A stretch of DNA of 64,000 nucleotides from Nostoc sp. ATCC 43529. Lineage in GTDB: Bacteria > Cyanobacteriota > Cyanobacteriia > Cyanobacteriales > Nostocaceae. Position 1 is the first letter of the stretch, and the number at the start of each line of letters is the position of its first letter. Both the position numbers and the translations under genes were made by a program. The notes under the pieces were generated by a model, which was not told the DNA's origin, did no database searches, and saw only the letters and a program-made list of their open reading frames with translations. The stretch lies in NCBI GenBank assembly GCA_003326205.1, contig LWTK01000035.1:1-64000 (forward strand), read 5' to 3'. This document shows, in pieces, positions 45,974 to 55,308 of this stretch.

Positions 45974-47518
45974 CTATTGGGGAATTACTGCTTTTAATTG
46001 TGCCTGTTGTGGCTGAGTTGTATCTAAAATCTTTACGTATGTTTTTTCTTCTTCAGTGAAGGGTTCAGCTTGCTTGAGTTGTGAGTCTAACAAATCGGCA
46101 GTGGCATCAGCAATATCACCAGTGCGGTTATTCAAGCGCTCTTGTAACACTTCCAGCGGTGCTGTGCATTGGATAATCTGGAGAGGAAGTTGGTGTTTTG
46201 TAGCTTGGGCGATCGCTTCTTGTCGTAGCTGTTGTTTATCATACTTAGCATCTAAAATGACATCAAAACCTTGATTAGCCAGTATAATTCCCAATGACAA
46301 CAAGCGGGTGTAAGTTTTCTCTGTCATTTCTGGTCTATACAAATCATCACCGCCTCTCTCCCAAAGCGGAATTCCCCCTAAATGCTTCCGCACTGCATCA
46401 GAACGAAGGTGAATTGCTCCTAGTTCGCGGGCTAAAAGTTTTGCTGTTGTACTTTTACCAGAACCAGACAACCCTGACATCAAAATTAGTTGCCCCTGTT
46501 TTGGTTTAGTATAATCCCAAGCCTGTTTGTAATACTCAGCAGCGGTTTTTGTCGCTTCTTCCTTCACCGTGGCGGGTACACTGGGATCGTCTAGCAAAAA
46601 TGAAGTCACCTTAGCTCGGACATAAGCTTGACGGCTCAAATACAACGGCAACACCTGTAAACCTTCCCAGTCTCCAGTTTGCTCAATGTAAGCATTCAAA
46701 AATGCATTACCCAAGTCTTTGCGTCCTCGCGCTTCCAAATCCATCACCGTGAATGCCACATCATACATCACATCCACAAAGCGAAATGGCTCATTAAACT
46801 CAATGCAATCAAACAGTAAGATTTTATCGTGCCACAGAGCAATATTTCTCAGGTGTAAATCCCCGTGACATTCACGAATATAGTCATTGTGGATTCTGCT
46901 AGCAAATAATTCTGGGCGTTCGGCAAAAAACCGATCTGTATATTCCTTTGTTTCTGTAAACTGCGCCTGAGTCTGCGGCCTACCGATATATTTTTCAGTT
47001 TGCTGATAATTTTCATCAAAGGCAGCCCGGACATTTGGCACTTCACCAAAACCGCGAATATAATCATTTGTCTCGGCTTTAGCATGGTATTGAGCCACTA
47101 CCCGTCCCAACTCATCTAAGTGTGTTTCATTTAACTTACCTTGTTCAAACAGGGTGCTTAATAGCGCCTCTTGGGGAAATTGGCGCATTTTCAGGACATA
47201 TTCTGCTGCTTCACCTGTGCCCCCTAGTTGGTATTGCTCCCCTACCAGAGTTATCGGCAAGACTTCTAAATATAACTCACCTGCTCCCCGTTGATTTAAC
47301 CGTAACTCTTCCTGACAAAAATGCTGCCGCTTCTCTAAAGTCGAAAAGTCCAAAAACCCAAAATTAACCGGCTTTTTCAACTTATAAGCGTAATCCCCAG
47401 TCAGCAGTACATAAGAAACGTGAGTTTGAATCAGTTGAATAGATTCTGTTACCTCATGGGGATAAAACCCAGGCTTCAACATTTGCTCAATTAAAGCTGG
47501 AAGAGTTACTTCTGTCAT
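45974..47518 (-). CDS. Aminoglycoside-phosphotransferase-like / P-loop kinase fusion
   Basis: The 514-residue protein has two domains. An N-terminal kinase-like domain (residues about 1-320) carries the catalytic HGDLHLRNIALW and LFDCIEFNEPFRFVDVMYDV motifs of the APH superfamily. A C-terminal P-loop domain (residues about 340-510) has MSGLSGSGKSTTAKLLARE, resembling zeta-toxin/gluconate-kinase-like small-molecule kinases. This fusion is widespread in bacteria, and the natural substrate is not known. Resistance to aminoglycosides should not be assumed. The start at ATG 47518 fits; a minus-strand hairpin with T-run lies upstream at 47567. Confidence 0.87.
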   Translation of the reverse strand: MTEVTLPALIEQMLKPGFYPHEVTESIQLIQTHVSYVLLTGDYAYKLKKPVNFGFLDFSTLEKRQHFCQEELRLNQRGAGELYLEVLPITLVGEQYQLGGTGEAAEYVLKMRQFPQEALLSTLFEQGKLNETHLDELGRVVAQYHAKAETNDYIRGFGEVPNVRAAFDENYQQTEKYIGRPQTQAQFTETKEYTDRFFAERPELFASRIHNDYIRECHGDLHLRNIALWHDKILLFDCIEFNEPFRFVDVMYDVAFTVMDLEARGRKDLGNAFLNAYIEQTGDWEGLQVLPLYLSRQAYVRAKVTSFLLDDPSVPATVKEEATKTAAEYYKQAWDYTKPKQGQLILMSGLSGSGKSTTAKLLARELGAIHLRSDAVRKHLGGIPLWERGGDDLYRPEMTEKTYTRLLSLGIILANQGFDVILDAKYDKQQLRQEAIAQATKHQLPLQIIQCTAPLEVLQERLNNRTGDIADATADLLDSQLKQAEPFTEEEKTYVKILDTTQPQQAQLKAVIPQ

Positions 47519-47560
47519 TTCTTAGCCTCTGCGCTCTCTGCGCCTCTGCGGTTCAAATAC

Positions 47561-47585
47561 AAAAAAACCAGGAGTTTCCCCTGGT
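47561..47585 (-). terminator. Minus-strand intrinsic terminator
   Basis: ACCAGG and CCTGGT enclose a seven-base loop; on the minus strand the stem is followed by seven T. It lies 480 bases after the stop of the minus-strand gene at 48067, upstream of the fusion gene. It may end a long 3' UTR or an unannotated small RNA. Confidence 0.5.
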
Positions 47586-47837
47586 AACATCAAAAATTAT
47601 TACATAGTTTATCTAGCTTATAGAATAATAAGACTTTGCACAAAAAACAGCGATCGCAAATCGTATCCAAGTTTCTTCATGCCGCTCAAAAGCCCACCTT
47701 GAATTACGTAAGCGTTAACCATAAGTGGTCAACAGCATGAGTAACAGTGTAATAGCTGAAGTATTGATTTCTTGAATTTATATGGTTAATATTTTTGGAT
47801 ACTGTTGCCCAATTAATTACTTTCCTCCTAATAAATT

Positions 47838-48020
47838 AGGACTTACGCACTGTATAAATTAATCATGTGTGCGTTTCTATGCATAGGTCGTTTCAGGCTT
47901 TTATTAATCATTTTTTGATGCTAAATAGACCCTGGGTGTAGGGAACACTGCTGTGCCCCTACGACAGATGTGGTTTTTCAATCGCCTATATTTGGTATTT
48001 TCTGTCAATGCGTAAGTCCT
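47838..48020. mobile_element. MITE with AGGACTTACGCA terminal inverted repeats
   Basis: AGGACTTACGCA at 47838 and its exact reverse complement TGCGTAAGTCCT at 48009-48020 bound a 183-base element without coding capacity. A matching end with a longer identity to the right terminus occurs at 50277. Confidence 0.75.
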
Positions 48021-48066
48021 ATAAATATACTCTTAAATATCTACTTTCCTATAAAATCTCAAAACA

Positions 48067-48813
48067 TCAAACAAAACAAATTTCAATCTCGTTTTTGGCA
48101 TCAAGTATGAGTTGCTCATAGGGATAACTCAAATTTTCCTTGGCGTATGCTAACAATTCTTCCGTCCATTCTGTAAACCAAGCAAACACCAAATTAACTT
48201 TTTCAATAGCCTCGACACGTGTTTGCTCATCCATTTCTATCTCTGCCATCATGGCATGTTCATTTGTCATAGTATGACCAGATTCTTTACTAAAATGGAA
48301 TTCTCCACAGTAGCGCAATTCCATACCCGTTTCTTCTTCAATTGTTTGTGCCAATTTTCCAATTAGTTCAAACAATACGTTGCCTGTTTCTTCAATGGCT
48401 TCGATAATGGCTAAACGCACGATACTAGATGAGCCATAAATTAAATGAGCCAGCTTGTGTGACAACAGACGGTTGACTGCGGTGCGATCGCTGTAGAAAA
48501 ATTGTAAATACTCAGTAGGTGAAATTTTTTGGCGATCGAAGCCCAATTTACTGAAGTCTTCCAAATACCACGGCCAGTGATGATCGTCTTCATAACAGTG
48601 TTCATTCACCATAGCCTGATATACATCTAAGGTTGGTTCTAGACGCATAACATAGCGATTTAAATCCCCAAAGCTCATAATAAAAGGAGCCATGCAAGGG
48701 TAAAATTCTAAGCGCTGACGAGCTGATAAAGTCTCATCTCGTAAAAAATCAAAAAATGGGAGGCGGCTATACTTTTTCTTGAGCTTTAAAATGTGACGTA
48801 ACGTAGCTTTCAT
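48067..48813 (-). CDS. Heme-oxygenase-fold-like protein (possible diiron oxidase)
   Basis: The 248-residue protein is all-helical with no signal peptide. It has acidic/histidine clusters: MVNEHCYEDDHHWPWYLEDF near residue 88 (20 residues shown), an EAIEETGNVLFELIG helix, EFHFSKESGHT and NEHAMMAEIEMDEQ. The E-x-H and E-D-x-H-H pattern with late E/H ligands recalls the heme-oxygenase-like superfamily, including diiron oxidases (HDOs) such as those in natural-product pathways. The family call is inference; I do not recognise the exact relatives. It is monocistronic. A T-rich promoter region lies 5' to it. Confidence 0.7.
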   Translation of the reverse strand: MKATLRHILKLKKKYSRLPFFDFLRDETLSARQRLEFYPCMAPFIMSFGDLNRYVMRLEPTLDVYQAMVNEHCYEDDHHWPWYLEDFSKLGFDRQKISPTEYLQFFYSDRTAVNRLLSHKLAHLIYGSSSIVRLAIIEAIEETGNVLFELIGKLAQTIEEETGMELRYCGEFHFSKESGHTMTNEHAMMAEIEMDEQTRVEAIEKVNLVFAWFTEWTEELLAYAKENLSYPYEQLILDAKNEIEICFV

Positions 48814-48957
48814 GTTTTGTCTCCTTCAATACTGATAAATAGAGTTGCTATTAAAACTAAACGTTGGGTTTTTAGATTTATGCACAGGATGAAGGAGTGG
48901 CAAAGACGTGAAGCAATCAATAATATGGGCAAAAGACGGTTTTCAGCTACAAAATAA

Positions 48958-49110
48958 TAGACCTCTTGCATAAATAACTTTTTATCGGTCTACGCCCCGC
49001 TTCTCTACGAGACGCTACGCGTAGCTTGCTTCTCCGTAGGAGTACGCTAACACGGAAAGACAAGGCAGCGCGGTCTTGGGGGTTTCCCCCATGACTGGAG
49101 TTTAGACTAA
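48958..49110. repeat. Dispersed palindromic repeat region
   Basis: This stretch starts with TAGACCTCTTGCATAAATAA, a sequence end also seen inverted near 19470, and continues with CTACGAGACGCTACGCGTAG and GCTTCTCCGTAGGAGTACGC palindromes. These are common noncoding Nostocales repeats. They lie next to the deleted IS element. Confidence 0.6.
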
Positions 49111-49725
49111 CCCTGTTTTGTCACTTTCCGGAATAAGCAATTAGTAAAGAAGCTAAATCATCCAGAAGTATAACAGGGTTTAAATTGATTCATTGCGGCA
49201 ATTAAATGATTGAATCCCAGTAATAAATGTGAATTAGGGAAAATACTTAACCAGGGATAAATTAACCAAAATAGTAAAAGTGGTTGGATAATGAGACGCA
49301 GATTATTTAAAGTATTCTTCCATCCAAATTCATGGTTCTATTCGCTCGACCATCTAATTGTTTATTTAACTTATTTAATCTTCTCTGTTTTAACTTATTT
49401 GCTGACCAATCTGAAGAAAGCTAAAAAATGGTGTAATGACTGTGCCGAATTTTTGCTCACTACCTTTGCTATCTCCGGTAACGATTTTCGTTTTATCGTT
49501 GATATTATCCCCATGTGTAAATATTTGAAGCACTCATAATTCCTTACTTCTTTAAATAGGTCTTTATACTCTGCACAATATTCATCTACGATCGCAACTG
49601 TTGGGTGAGCGTCTCTCGCCAAATGCTTTAGGATTTGTAATTCTACATCCATTGCTGTGCTTACCTTCCAGAGTTTTTTCTTGTAATTCTTTTATTCACA
49701 ATACCCGGAAAGTGACAAAAAAGGG
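49111..49725 (-). mobile_element. IS701-type insertion sequence, internally deleted
   Basis: A 615-base element is bounded by CCCTGTTTTGTCACTTTCCG on the left and an inverted CGGAAAGTGACAAAAAAGGG on the right. Their 'TTTTGTCACTTTCCGG' core matches over 16 bases. Inside are only the N- and C-terminal coding parts of one transposase. The element therefore lost its middle and cannot move by itself, but it may still be mobilised. Confidence 0.85.
49171..49652 (-). pseudogene. IS701-family transposase remnant
   Basis: On the minus strand, ATG 49652 opens a family-typical N-terminus: MDVELQILKHLARDAHPTVA, VDEYCAEYKDLFKEVRNYEC, then IKRKSLPEIAKVV and SAQSLHHFLA. The frame ends at 49395. After further stops, another frame reads NNLRLIIQPLLLFWLIYPWL and LLLGFNHLIAAMNQFKPCY up to a stop near 49171, which I recognise as the C-terminus of the same family. 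The catalytic middle (DDE residues) is missing. The gene cannot be functional. Confidence 0.85.
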
Positions 49726-50087
49726 ATAGAAGACAGACATCAGTTAAAGCTTTTGAACCTGTTACAGATTTATAACTGGTTATAGATAATAGTCAGCTAT
49801 TAAATTCGATGAGTTTAATTGAGATTATGTCAAGCAAATGCAATAGTTTTTTATTTATAATTAATTTTATACATAATAACTTGTTAGAGTTTCAGTAACT
49901 AGTAAATTTTTTCTCACAATTTGATTGACTAAATATTATCATTTTTGAGTGAAAAAATTAGTTTTTTATTAGTTTAATAAATAGAGATTTGTAACGTTAT
50001 TTGTAAACCTTTTTAAGTGCATTCCTCTTTGTCCTTTAGTCACATCTTTTGTTATATTTTGAACTCAATTAACTGAACTTCATCTAT
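49726..50087. other. AT-rich intergenic region, no feature seen
   Basis: About 360 bases between the two transposase remnants are very AT-rich. I see no open frame, repeat array or RNA. Confidence 0.5.
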
Positions 50088-50270
50088 TTAACAGTTTAAT
50101 TGCTTTAATAACTGCCAAGTTTCTGCAATATCATGTAATCGTTGCAGTCCGCGCCATAAAGTCTTTACTCCAGGATCTCCATCTCCTTTTCGTCCTAAAA
50201 ATCCCCCTAAACTGGCTATCCAACGTATACATTGTTCCAAAGTTGGCACTTCATTTGGCGGCTGATTCAT
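50088..50270 (-). pseudogene. IS4-type transposase C-terminal fragment
   Basis: The 60-residue frame reads PTLEQCIRWIASLGGFLGRK, DGDPGVKTLWRGLQRLHDIA and ends with LLKQLNC. This block is the conserved C-terminus of IS4-family (Tn5-like) transposases. The coding part is cut at its 5' side directly at an AGGACTTACGCA element end (50278), so the rest of the gene is missing. Confidence 0.8.
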
Positions 50271-50276
50271 TTTATG

Positions 50277-50300
50277 TAGGACTTACGCATTTACAGAAAA
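50277..50300. repeat. Single MITE-type terminus
   Basis: TAGGACTTACGCATTTACAG followed by AAAA is almost identical to the inverted right end of the MITE at 47838-48020. No opposite end was found nearby. It marks the breakpoint of the transposase fragment. Confidence 0.6.
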
Positions 50301-50624
50301 TTTATACTATGCAGTCATCTCGATGAATAGAACAAGTTGCAGTTCTAGAAAAAAATCGCTCTCCAAAAAGAGCTATAGACAAGATAAATTTTGACGCCGG
50401 GTCAATTCTTCTAGAACTTTAATCTTCACCCAAATAGAAATATTGTGTTTTCCTCTGCGATCGCCCTGTGGTTGATTACGGCTATTTTAACTTGATTGAC
50501 AAAGATCGCTCTATATTAACCTATCACGGATGGTATAAAGCTCCCTCTTGAGGAGGATAGTCTGGTAAAGCTAGTTTTGATTACACTGAAGTACGGAGTT
50601 ACCGCCTAGTGAGGATTGCGTAAT
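50301..50624. promoter_or_regulatory. Upstream region of the AraC-family gene
   Basis: About 320 bases with no coding content separate the transposase fragment from the AraC-family gene. It contains a few CGATCGC-like sites (CTGCGATCGCCC near 50456) and presumably the regulator's promoter; I cannot place it. A GGAGG-like run (GAGGAGG, near 50551) is too far away for translation. Confidence 0.4.
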
Positions 50625-51521
50625 ATGGAGGCTAAAAAGCCGTTGGTAATTGATTTTGCTAGGGAAGAAAATACTCAGATGCTTTACCCACATAAAGCTG
50701 TGCTCTCTAGTTATACAGCCAATTGGAATGGCCTTTACCTTCAATATCACCACCAGCCACCACAGGAAATATCCAAACACTATTCTAAGCAGCATCGTAT
50801 CATTGTTCATCACTATCCCCTACCAACACCGAAAATTGAATGGGTAGGAGAACTATCTCAATCCAGCCAAGTAATCCCAGGGACAATTACTATTATTCCT
50901 GCAAATACACAAAATGGGGCATATTGGGGTACAGAACACAGTTTTATTGTACTGATTTTTGAGTCGGATCTGTTTGCACAGCACATTGGTAAATCAACCG
51001 ATATCGATGAAGTTGAACTGTTACCGACTCTGAGTCATCCCGATCCATTGATTCACAGTATTGGGTTAGCCCTCAAAGCCGAACTAGAATCCAATGGAAT
51101 AGGCAGTCGTTTGTATGTAGATTCCTTAGCGATTGCATTAACCGCACATTTATTGCAGCATTATTCTGCCCAAAAACGTATTCTGTCAATTTCTGATAGT
51201 GGTTTACCGAAAAGTAAACTGCGAGAAGTGGTCGAGTACATTCATCATAATCTCGGTCAAGATTTAACCGTGGCTCAGTTAGCTGCGATCGCTCAGATGA
51301 GCCCAAATTATTTCTCAGCCTTATTCAAACAATCAACCGGACTCGCGCCTCATCAATACGTGCTTCGGTACCGCATAGCTCGCGCCAAGCAGTTGCTGCG
51401 TGAAGGTGAACTGAGTATTGCAGATATCTCCTATCACCTCGGTTTTTCCCATCAGAGTCATTTCAGCCAGCACTTTAAACGTCTCGTTGGAAGCAGTCCC
51501 AAAACATTCCTCAAAAGTTAG
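50625..51521 (+). CDS. AraC-family transcriptional regulator
   Basis: From ATG 50625 the product has 298 residues. An N-terminal cupin-like sensor region (about 1-180, with TITIIPANTQNGAYWGTEH) precedes two helix-turn-helix motifs (LTVAQLAAIAQMSPNYFSAL and LSIADISYHLGFSHQSHFSQ) with the family-end HFKRLVGSSPKTFLKS. It binds DNA as an activator of nearby or dispersed genes. It is immediately upstream, on the same strand, of the guaA-to-VOC cluster, so control of that cluster is plausible. An in-frame TTG start at 50616 is an alternative. Confidence 0.9.
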   Translation: MEAKKPLVIDFAREENTQMLYPHKAVLSSYTANWNGLYLQYHHQPPQEISKHYSKQHRIIVHHYPLPTPKIEWVGELSQSSQVIPGTITIIPANTQNGAYWGTEHSFIVLIFESDLFAQHIGKSTDIDEVELLPTLSHPDPLIHSIGLALKAELESNGIGSRLYVDSLAIALTAHLLQHYSAQKRILSISDSGLPKSKLREVVEYIHHNLGQDLTVAQLAAIAQMSPNYFSALFKQSTGLAPHQYVLRYRIARAKQLLREGELSIADISYHLGFSHQSHFSQHFKRLVGSSPKTFLKS

Positions 51522-51860
51522 TAGAATTCTGCTCAAAATTAGAGAAATTTGCAAGACACTGATTCTGAAGATATTGCATACTTAAATTAATTACAGCACT
51601 TAAGACTATCATGATTTCCTAATAGGCAAAGCACAAGACTTAAGAGCTTAGTGTTTTGTGCTTATTAAAGGTTAATTATGAATTAGCTTAAAAATTTTTA
51701 TAGATGGTTGCTATCAGCTACTATCTCACCTCTTAATTATTTCGTTAGCTCTGGCTTTATTTTAACAACTAGCAAAGCCCAATGTAGAGCGGGTTGCAAA
51801 TTTTCCATAAGTCTATTAGTTTACATATTCATTTTGTAACTTAGGGCATTACTAATACTT
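51522..51860. promoter_or_regulatory. Region between AraC-type regulator and guaA
   Basis: This 339-base stretch contains an inverted repeat AAGCACAA/TTGTGCTT (51629-51663), suitable as a terminator of the regulator gene or as an operator. It also contains an AT-rich part before the GTG start of guaA. No ORF is supported. It is the best place for the main promoter of the downstream cluster. Confidence 0.5.
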
Positions 51861-53483
51861 GTGAAGACTGAACAATTATCTCCAACTTCTTTTCAACAAA
51901 TCTCAAATACACTCGCTGAAGAATTAAACCGTCAGATAATAGTTATTCTTGACTTTGGATCTCAATATTCCGAACTGATTGCTCGTCGAGTTCGTGAAGT
52001 CGAGGTTTATTCTGAAGTCCTGTCATACTGCACTACTGCTGATGTGATACGTCAACTAAACCCTAAGGGGATTATTCTTTCTGGTGGTCCCAATTCTATA
52101 TATGAAGATGATGTTCCCCAATGCGATCCCAAAATTTGGGATTTAGAAATTCCAATTCTAGGTGTGTGCTACGGTATGCACTTGATGGTGCAGCAGCTAG
52201 GTGGAGAAGTAGCAAAAACTCAACGAGGTGAATATGGTAAGGCTTCACTGCATATAGATGATTTCACAAACTTACTAACTGACATAGAAAACGGCACAAC
52301 CATGTGGATGAGCCACGGCGACTCAGTAATTCAAATGCCATCCGGCTTTGAATTATTGGCACATACAGAAAATACTCCATATGCTGCCATTGCCAATCAC
52401 CAAAAGAAACTCTACGGGGTGCAGTTTCATCCAGAGGTTGCTCATTCCGTTGGTGGTCTTTCCCTCATCAGTAATTTTGTACATCACATCTGTGAATGCA
52501 AACCTACTTGGACAACTACTGCTTTTGTTGAAGAAGCAATTCGGGAAATTCGTGGTAGAGTTGGCAACGAACAGGTACTATTGGCGCTTTCTGGAGGAGT
52601 AGATTCTTCCGCCCTGGCATTTTTAATGCATAAAGCCATAGGCAATCAGCTTACTTGCGTATTTATCGACCAAGGATTTATGCGTAAGTATGAGCCAGAG
52701 CGGTTGCTCAAGCTTTTCAAAGAGCAGTTTCACATTCCTGTAGAGTATGTAAATGCCGGCGCTCACTTCCTCACCGCTCTGGCTGGAGTCACTGAGCCGG
52801 AAAAAAAGCGCCGCATTATCGGACACGAATTCATCCATGTATTTGAAGAAGTATCCAAACGCCTTGGTCCATTTGACTATCTAGCTCAAGGTACGCTTTA
52901 TCCAGATGTTATCGAATCTGCTGATACGAATGTTGACCCGCAAACGGGAGAACGGGTAGCAATGAAAATCAAAAGCCACCACAACGTCGGTGGCTTGCCT
53001 AAAGACCTGCGATTCAAACTTGTAGAACCATTGCGTAAACTGTTCAAGGATGAAGTTCGCAAAGTTGGACGTTCTCTTGGTTTGCCAGAAGAAATTGTCC
53101 AGCGTCAACCTTTCCCTGGTCCTGGTTTGGCAATCCGCATCATAGGCGAAGTCACTGCTGAACGATTAAACATTTTGCGCGATGCCGATTTAATTGTGCG
53201 TCAAGAAATTAACAAACACGGCTTATACAACGAATGCTGGCAAGCCTTTGCAGTATTGCTGCCAATTCGTAGTGTTGGTGTCATGGGCGATCGACGTACC
53301 TATGCTCACCCCATAGTTCTGCGAATTGTTACCAGTGAAGATGGTATGACCGCTGATTGGGCGCGTGTACCTTACAACTTGCTGGAAGTCATATCTAACA
53401 GGATTGTGAATGAAGTTAAAGGTGTTAACCGAGTGGTTTACGACATTACTTCAAAACCGCCTGGCACAATTGAGTGGGAATAG
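51861..53483 (+). CDS. guaA: GMP synthase (glutamine-hydrolysing)
   Basis: GuaA converts XMP to GMP using glutamine and ATP. The 540-residue protein has a class I amidotransferase domain ([15 protein letters not shown] with Cys103, and [11 protein letters not shown] with catalytic His and Glu). An ATP pyrophosphatase domain follows, with [16 protein letters not shown] near residue 240, and then the C-terminal dimerisation domain ending in KPPGTIEWE. The GTG start gives a polar 24-residue lead before the domain. It is the first gene of the cluster and lies 105 bases before the WD40 gene. It could supply GMP, and then GTP, for the RibA step. Confidence 0.95.
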   Translation: MKTEQLSPTSFQQISNTLAEELNRQIIVILDFGSQYSELIARRVREVEVYSEVLSYCTTADVIRQLNPKGIILSGGPNSIYEDDVPQCDPKIWDLEIPILGVCYGMHLMVQQLGGEVAKTQRGEYGKASLHIDDFTNLLTDIENGTTMWMSHGDSVIQMPSGFELLAHTENTPYAAIANHQKKLYGVQFHPEVAHSVGGLSLISNFVHHICECKPTWTTTAFVEEAIREIRGRVGNEQVLLALSGGVDSSALAFLMHKAIGNQLTCVFIDQGFMRKYEPERLLKLFKEQFHIPVEYVNAGAHFLTALAGVTEPEKKRRIIGHEFIHVFEEVSKRLGPFDYLAQGTLYPDVIESADTNVDPQTGERVAMKIKSHHNVGGLPKDLRFKLVEPLRKLFKDEVRKVGRSLGLPEEIVQRQPFPGPGLAIRIIGEVTAERLNILRDADLIVRQEINKHGLYNECWQAFAVLLPIRSVGVMGDRRTYAHPIVLRIVTSEDGMTADWARVPYNLLEVISNRIVNEVKGVNRVVYDITSKPPGTIEWE

Positions 53484-53588
53484 GATTGGAGGGAATTTTT
53501 GAGGTTATATAACTCAAAGCAGAGTTACACAAAAGGGATAAATTTTGTGCCTAGAGTATCAAATTTGAAACTTCAATAATCAACAAAG

Positions 53589-55295
53589 ATGAGAACTATG
53601 ATTGAACATGCAAGTCCCATAAGTGGAATCGCGGCATATAAGTCAGACTATGTTGCTACGGCAGGATATGACAATTTTCTTCTTCTTTGGAACCCAAAAA
53701 ACAAGCAATGCATAGCAAAAGCTGTTCACGATCACTTGGCTAACCAGTGTAGTTTCAGTTCATGTGGGAAGTATTTGGTAAGTTCCAGTAGCGACTACAC
53801 TGCGAGACTTTGGGAAATTCCTACTCTAAAATTACTTGCTGTTTTTGCCGATCAGCGAGATGACGTTGAAATGACTGTCATAAATCACCAAAACAAACTT
53901 GTTGCCACTGCTTCACGAGATAAGTTTGTTAGGATTTACGATCTCGAAGGAAGGCTTAAGCATAGACTCGAAGGACATACAGCTGATGTCATTTCAGTGG
54001 AATGGCTTAATAATCGCAATGAAGTTATTTCCAGCAGTGATGATGGTACTGTTAAGCGTTGGGATGCAGAAACTGGTGACCTTCTTGAAAATTACGATCT
54101 AGACGGTGTAGAGACTGATACAATTGCCATATCCAAAGACGGAATTATTTATGCAGGTAATGATGAGGGAGAAATCATCATTATTGGCGATCCAGAAAAA
54201 AAATATGTCAAAGCTCATAACGCTGGGATTAAGCGATTGGCATATAATTCAGAACGACAAGCCCTAGCAAGCCTAAGTTATGACAGAACTCTGAAAATTT
54301 GGCAGGTAACTACTGATGGTTCTTTAGAATTGAAAGCCTCAGCAAATCTTCCGCAAATTGTTTGGCCTCGCTCCTGTACTTTTATCGGAGATTCTCAAAT
54401 CGTTTTTGGGACTTTTGGTACTAGCTACGCTGTATACAATTACAAAAGCAGTACCTGGGATTTGAAAAGTATTAATCCTACATCTGGTTTGAACGCAGTT
54501 ACCCCATACAGGGATGGATACCTTGCAGTTGGTGATGCTGGTATTATCTTCCAAGACGGAAATAAACTCATAGAACTTGGTAGCTTGTGCAACTTTTTGA
54601 CTCAATTTGGGGCTACAGTAGTTTCTGGAGGACAGTCTGGACAAATATTTGATGCATTGTCGGGTAAAGTACTTCATCAGCATCGATCGCCCCTCAATTG
54701 TGGCGCAACTTTCTACAAAGATGGAGCTATACACCTGATCGTTGGTACTTACACAGGTGAAGGCTTAGTTTTTAAGCAGGATAGTTCCAGAAATATTTTC
54801 TTTGTGGATGAAATCAAGCTACACAAAAACGCGATCAAGGGTATTGCATGTTCCAAAGATACTATCTTTTCTGTTTGTGCTGATACATCGGCAGCATTTC
54901 ACTCAATAGACGATTTCAGTTGTTTGAAATACGTTGAGCAAGCACACAATAAAATTGCCAATGGTTGTGCATTTCTACCCGATAATCAGTTTGCAAGTAT
55001 AAGTAGAGACCTGCACCTAAGAATTTGGAAAGAATTCGAGATTGAGAAGATTGCAACTCCTCACACTCATTCCATTAAATGTATTGCCAGCTCGAAAGAA
55101 GGTCACTACCTAGCAACTGCAAGCTATAACGGGCGGATTGCAATCTACTGTGTAACTTCTAGAGAGTGGATTATCGTGGAGAGACCAACGACTGCGGGAA
55201 TTTCTTCTCTAGCATTTGACTCTATCAAGAATCAGTTTCTTGCAAGTTCATACGATGGCAAAGTCTATAAGATTTCTGTACCCTCAGAAAGCTAA
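53589..55295 (+). CDS. WD40-repeat protein, ToxC-like
   Basis: This 568-residue protein is built of divergent WD40-like repeats across its whole length. Examples are YVATAGYDNFLLLWNPKN, YLVSSSSDYTARLWEIPT, EVISSSDDGTVKRWDAETG and ALASLSYDRTLKIWQV. It thus looks like one or two beta-propellers without another domain. It is unlike the near-identical repeats of the protein at 40202-42541. A WD-repeat protein (ToxC) of unknown function is part of the toxoflavin biosynthesis operon, and the next gene encodes a RibD protein. I name it ToxC-like by context and architecture, not by alignment. Confidence 0.78.
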   Translation: MRTMIEHASPISGIAAYKSDYVATAGYDNFLLLWNPKNKQCIAKAVHDHLANQCSFSSCGKYLVSSSSDYTARLWEIPTLKLLAVFADQRDDVEMTVINHQNKLVATASRDKFVRIYDLEGRLKHRLEGHTADVISVEWLNNRNEVISSSDDGTVKRWDAETGDLLENYDLDGVETDTIAISKDGIIYAGNDEGEIIIIGDPEKKYVKAHNAGIKRLAYNSERQALASLSYDRTLKIWQVTTDGSLELKASANLPQIVWPRSCTFIGDSQIVFGTFGTSYAVYNYKSSTWDLKSINPTSGLNAVTPYRDGYLAVGDAGIIFQDGNKLIELGSLCNFLTQFGATVVSGGQSGQIFDALSGKVLHQHRSPLNCGATFYKDGAIHLIVGTYTGEGLVFKQDSSRNIFFVDEIKLHKNAIKGIACSKDTIFSVCADTSAAFHSIDDFSCLKYVEQAHNKIANGCAFLPDNQFASISRDLHLRIWKEFEIEKIATPHTHSIKCIASSKEGHYLATASYNGRIAIYCVTSREWIIVERPTTAGISSLAFDSIKNQFLASSYDGKVYKISVPSES

Positions 55296-55308
55296 TAGGA
55301 GGAGATAT

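Noticed and set aside
49291..49539. Plus-strand 82-residue membrane-like ORF
   Set aside because: It is the antisense shadow of the transposase remnant inside the IS701-type element.
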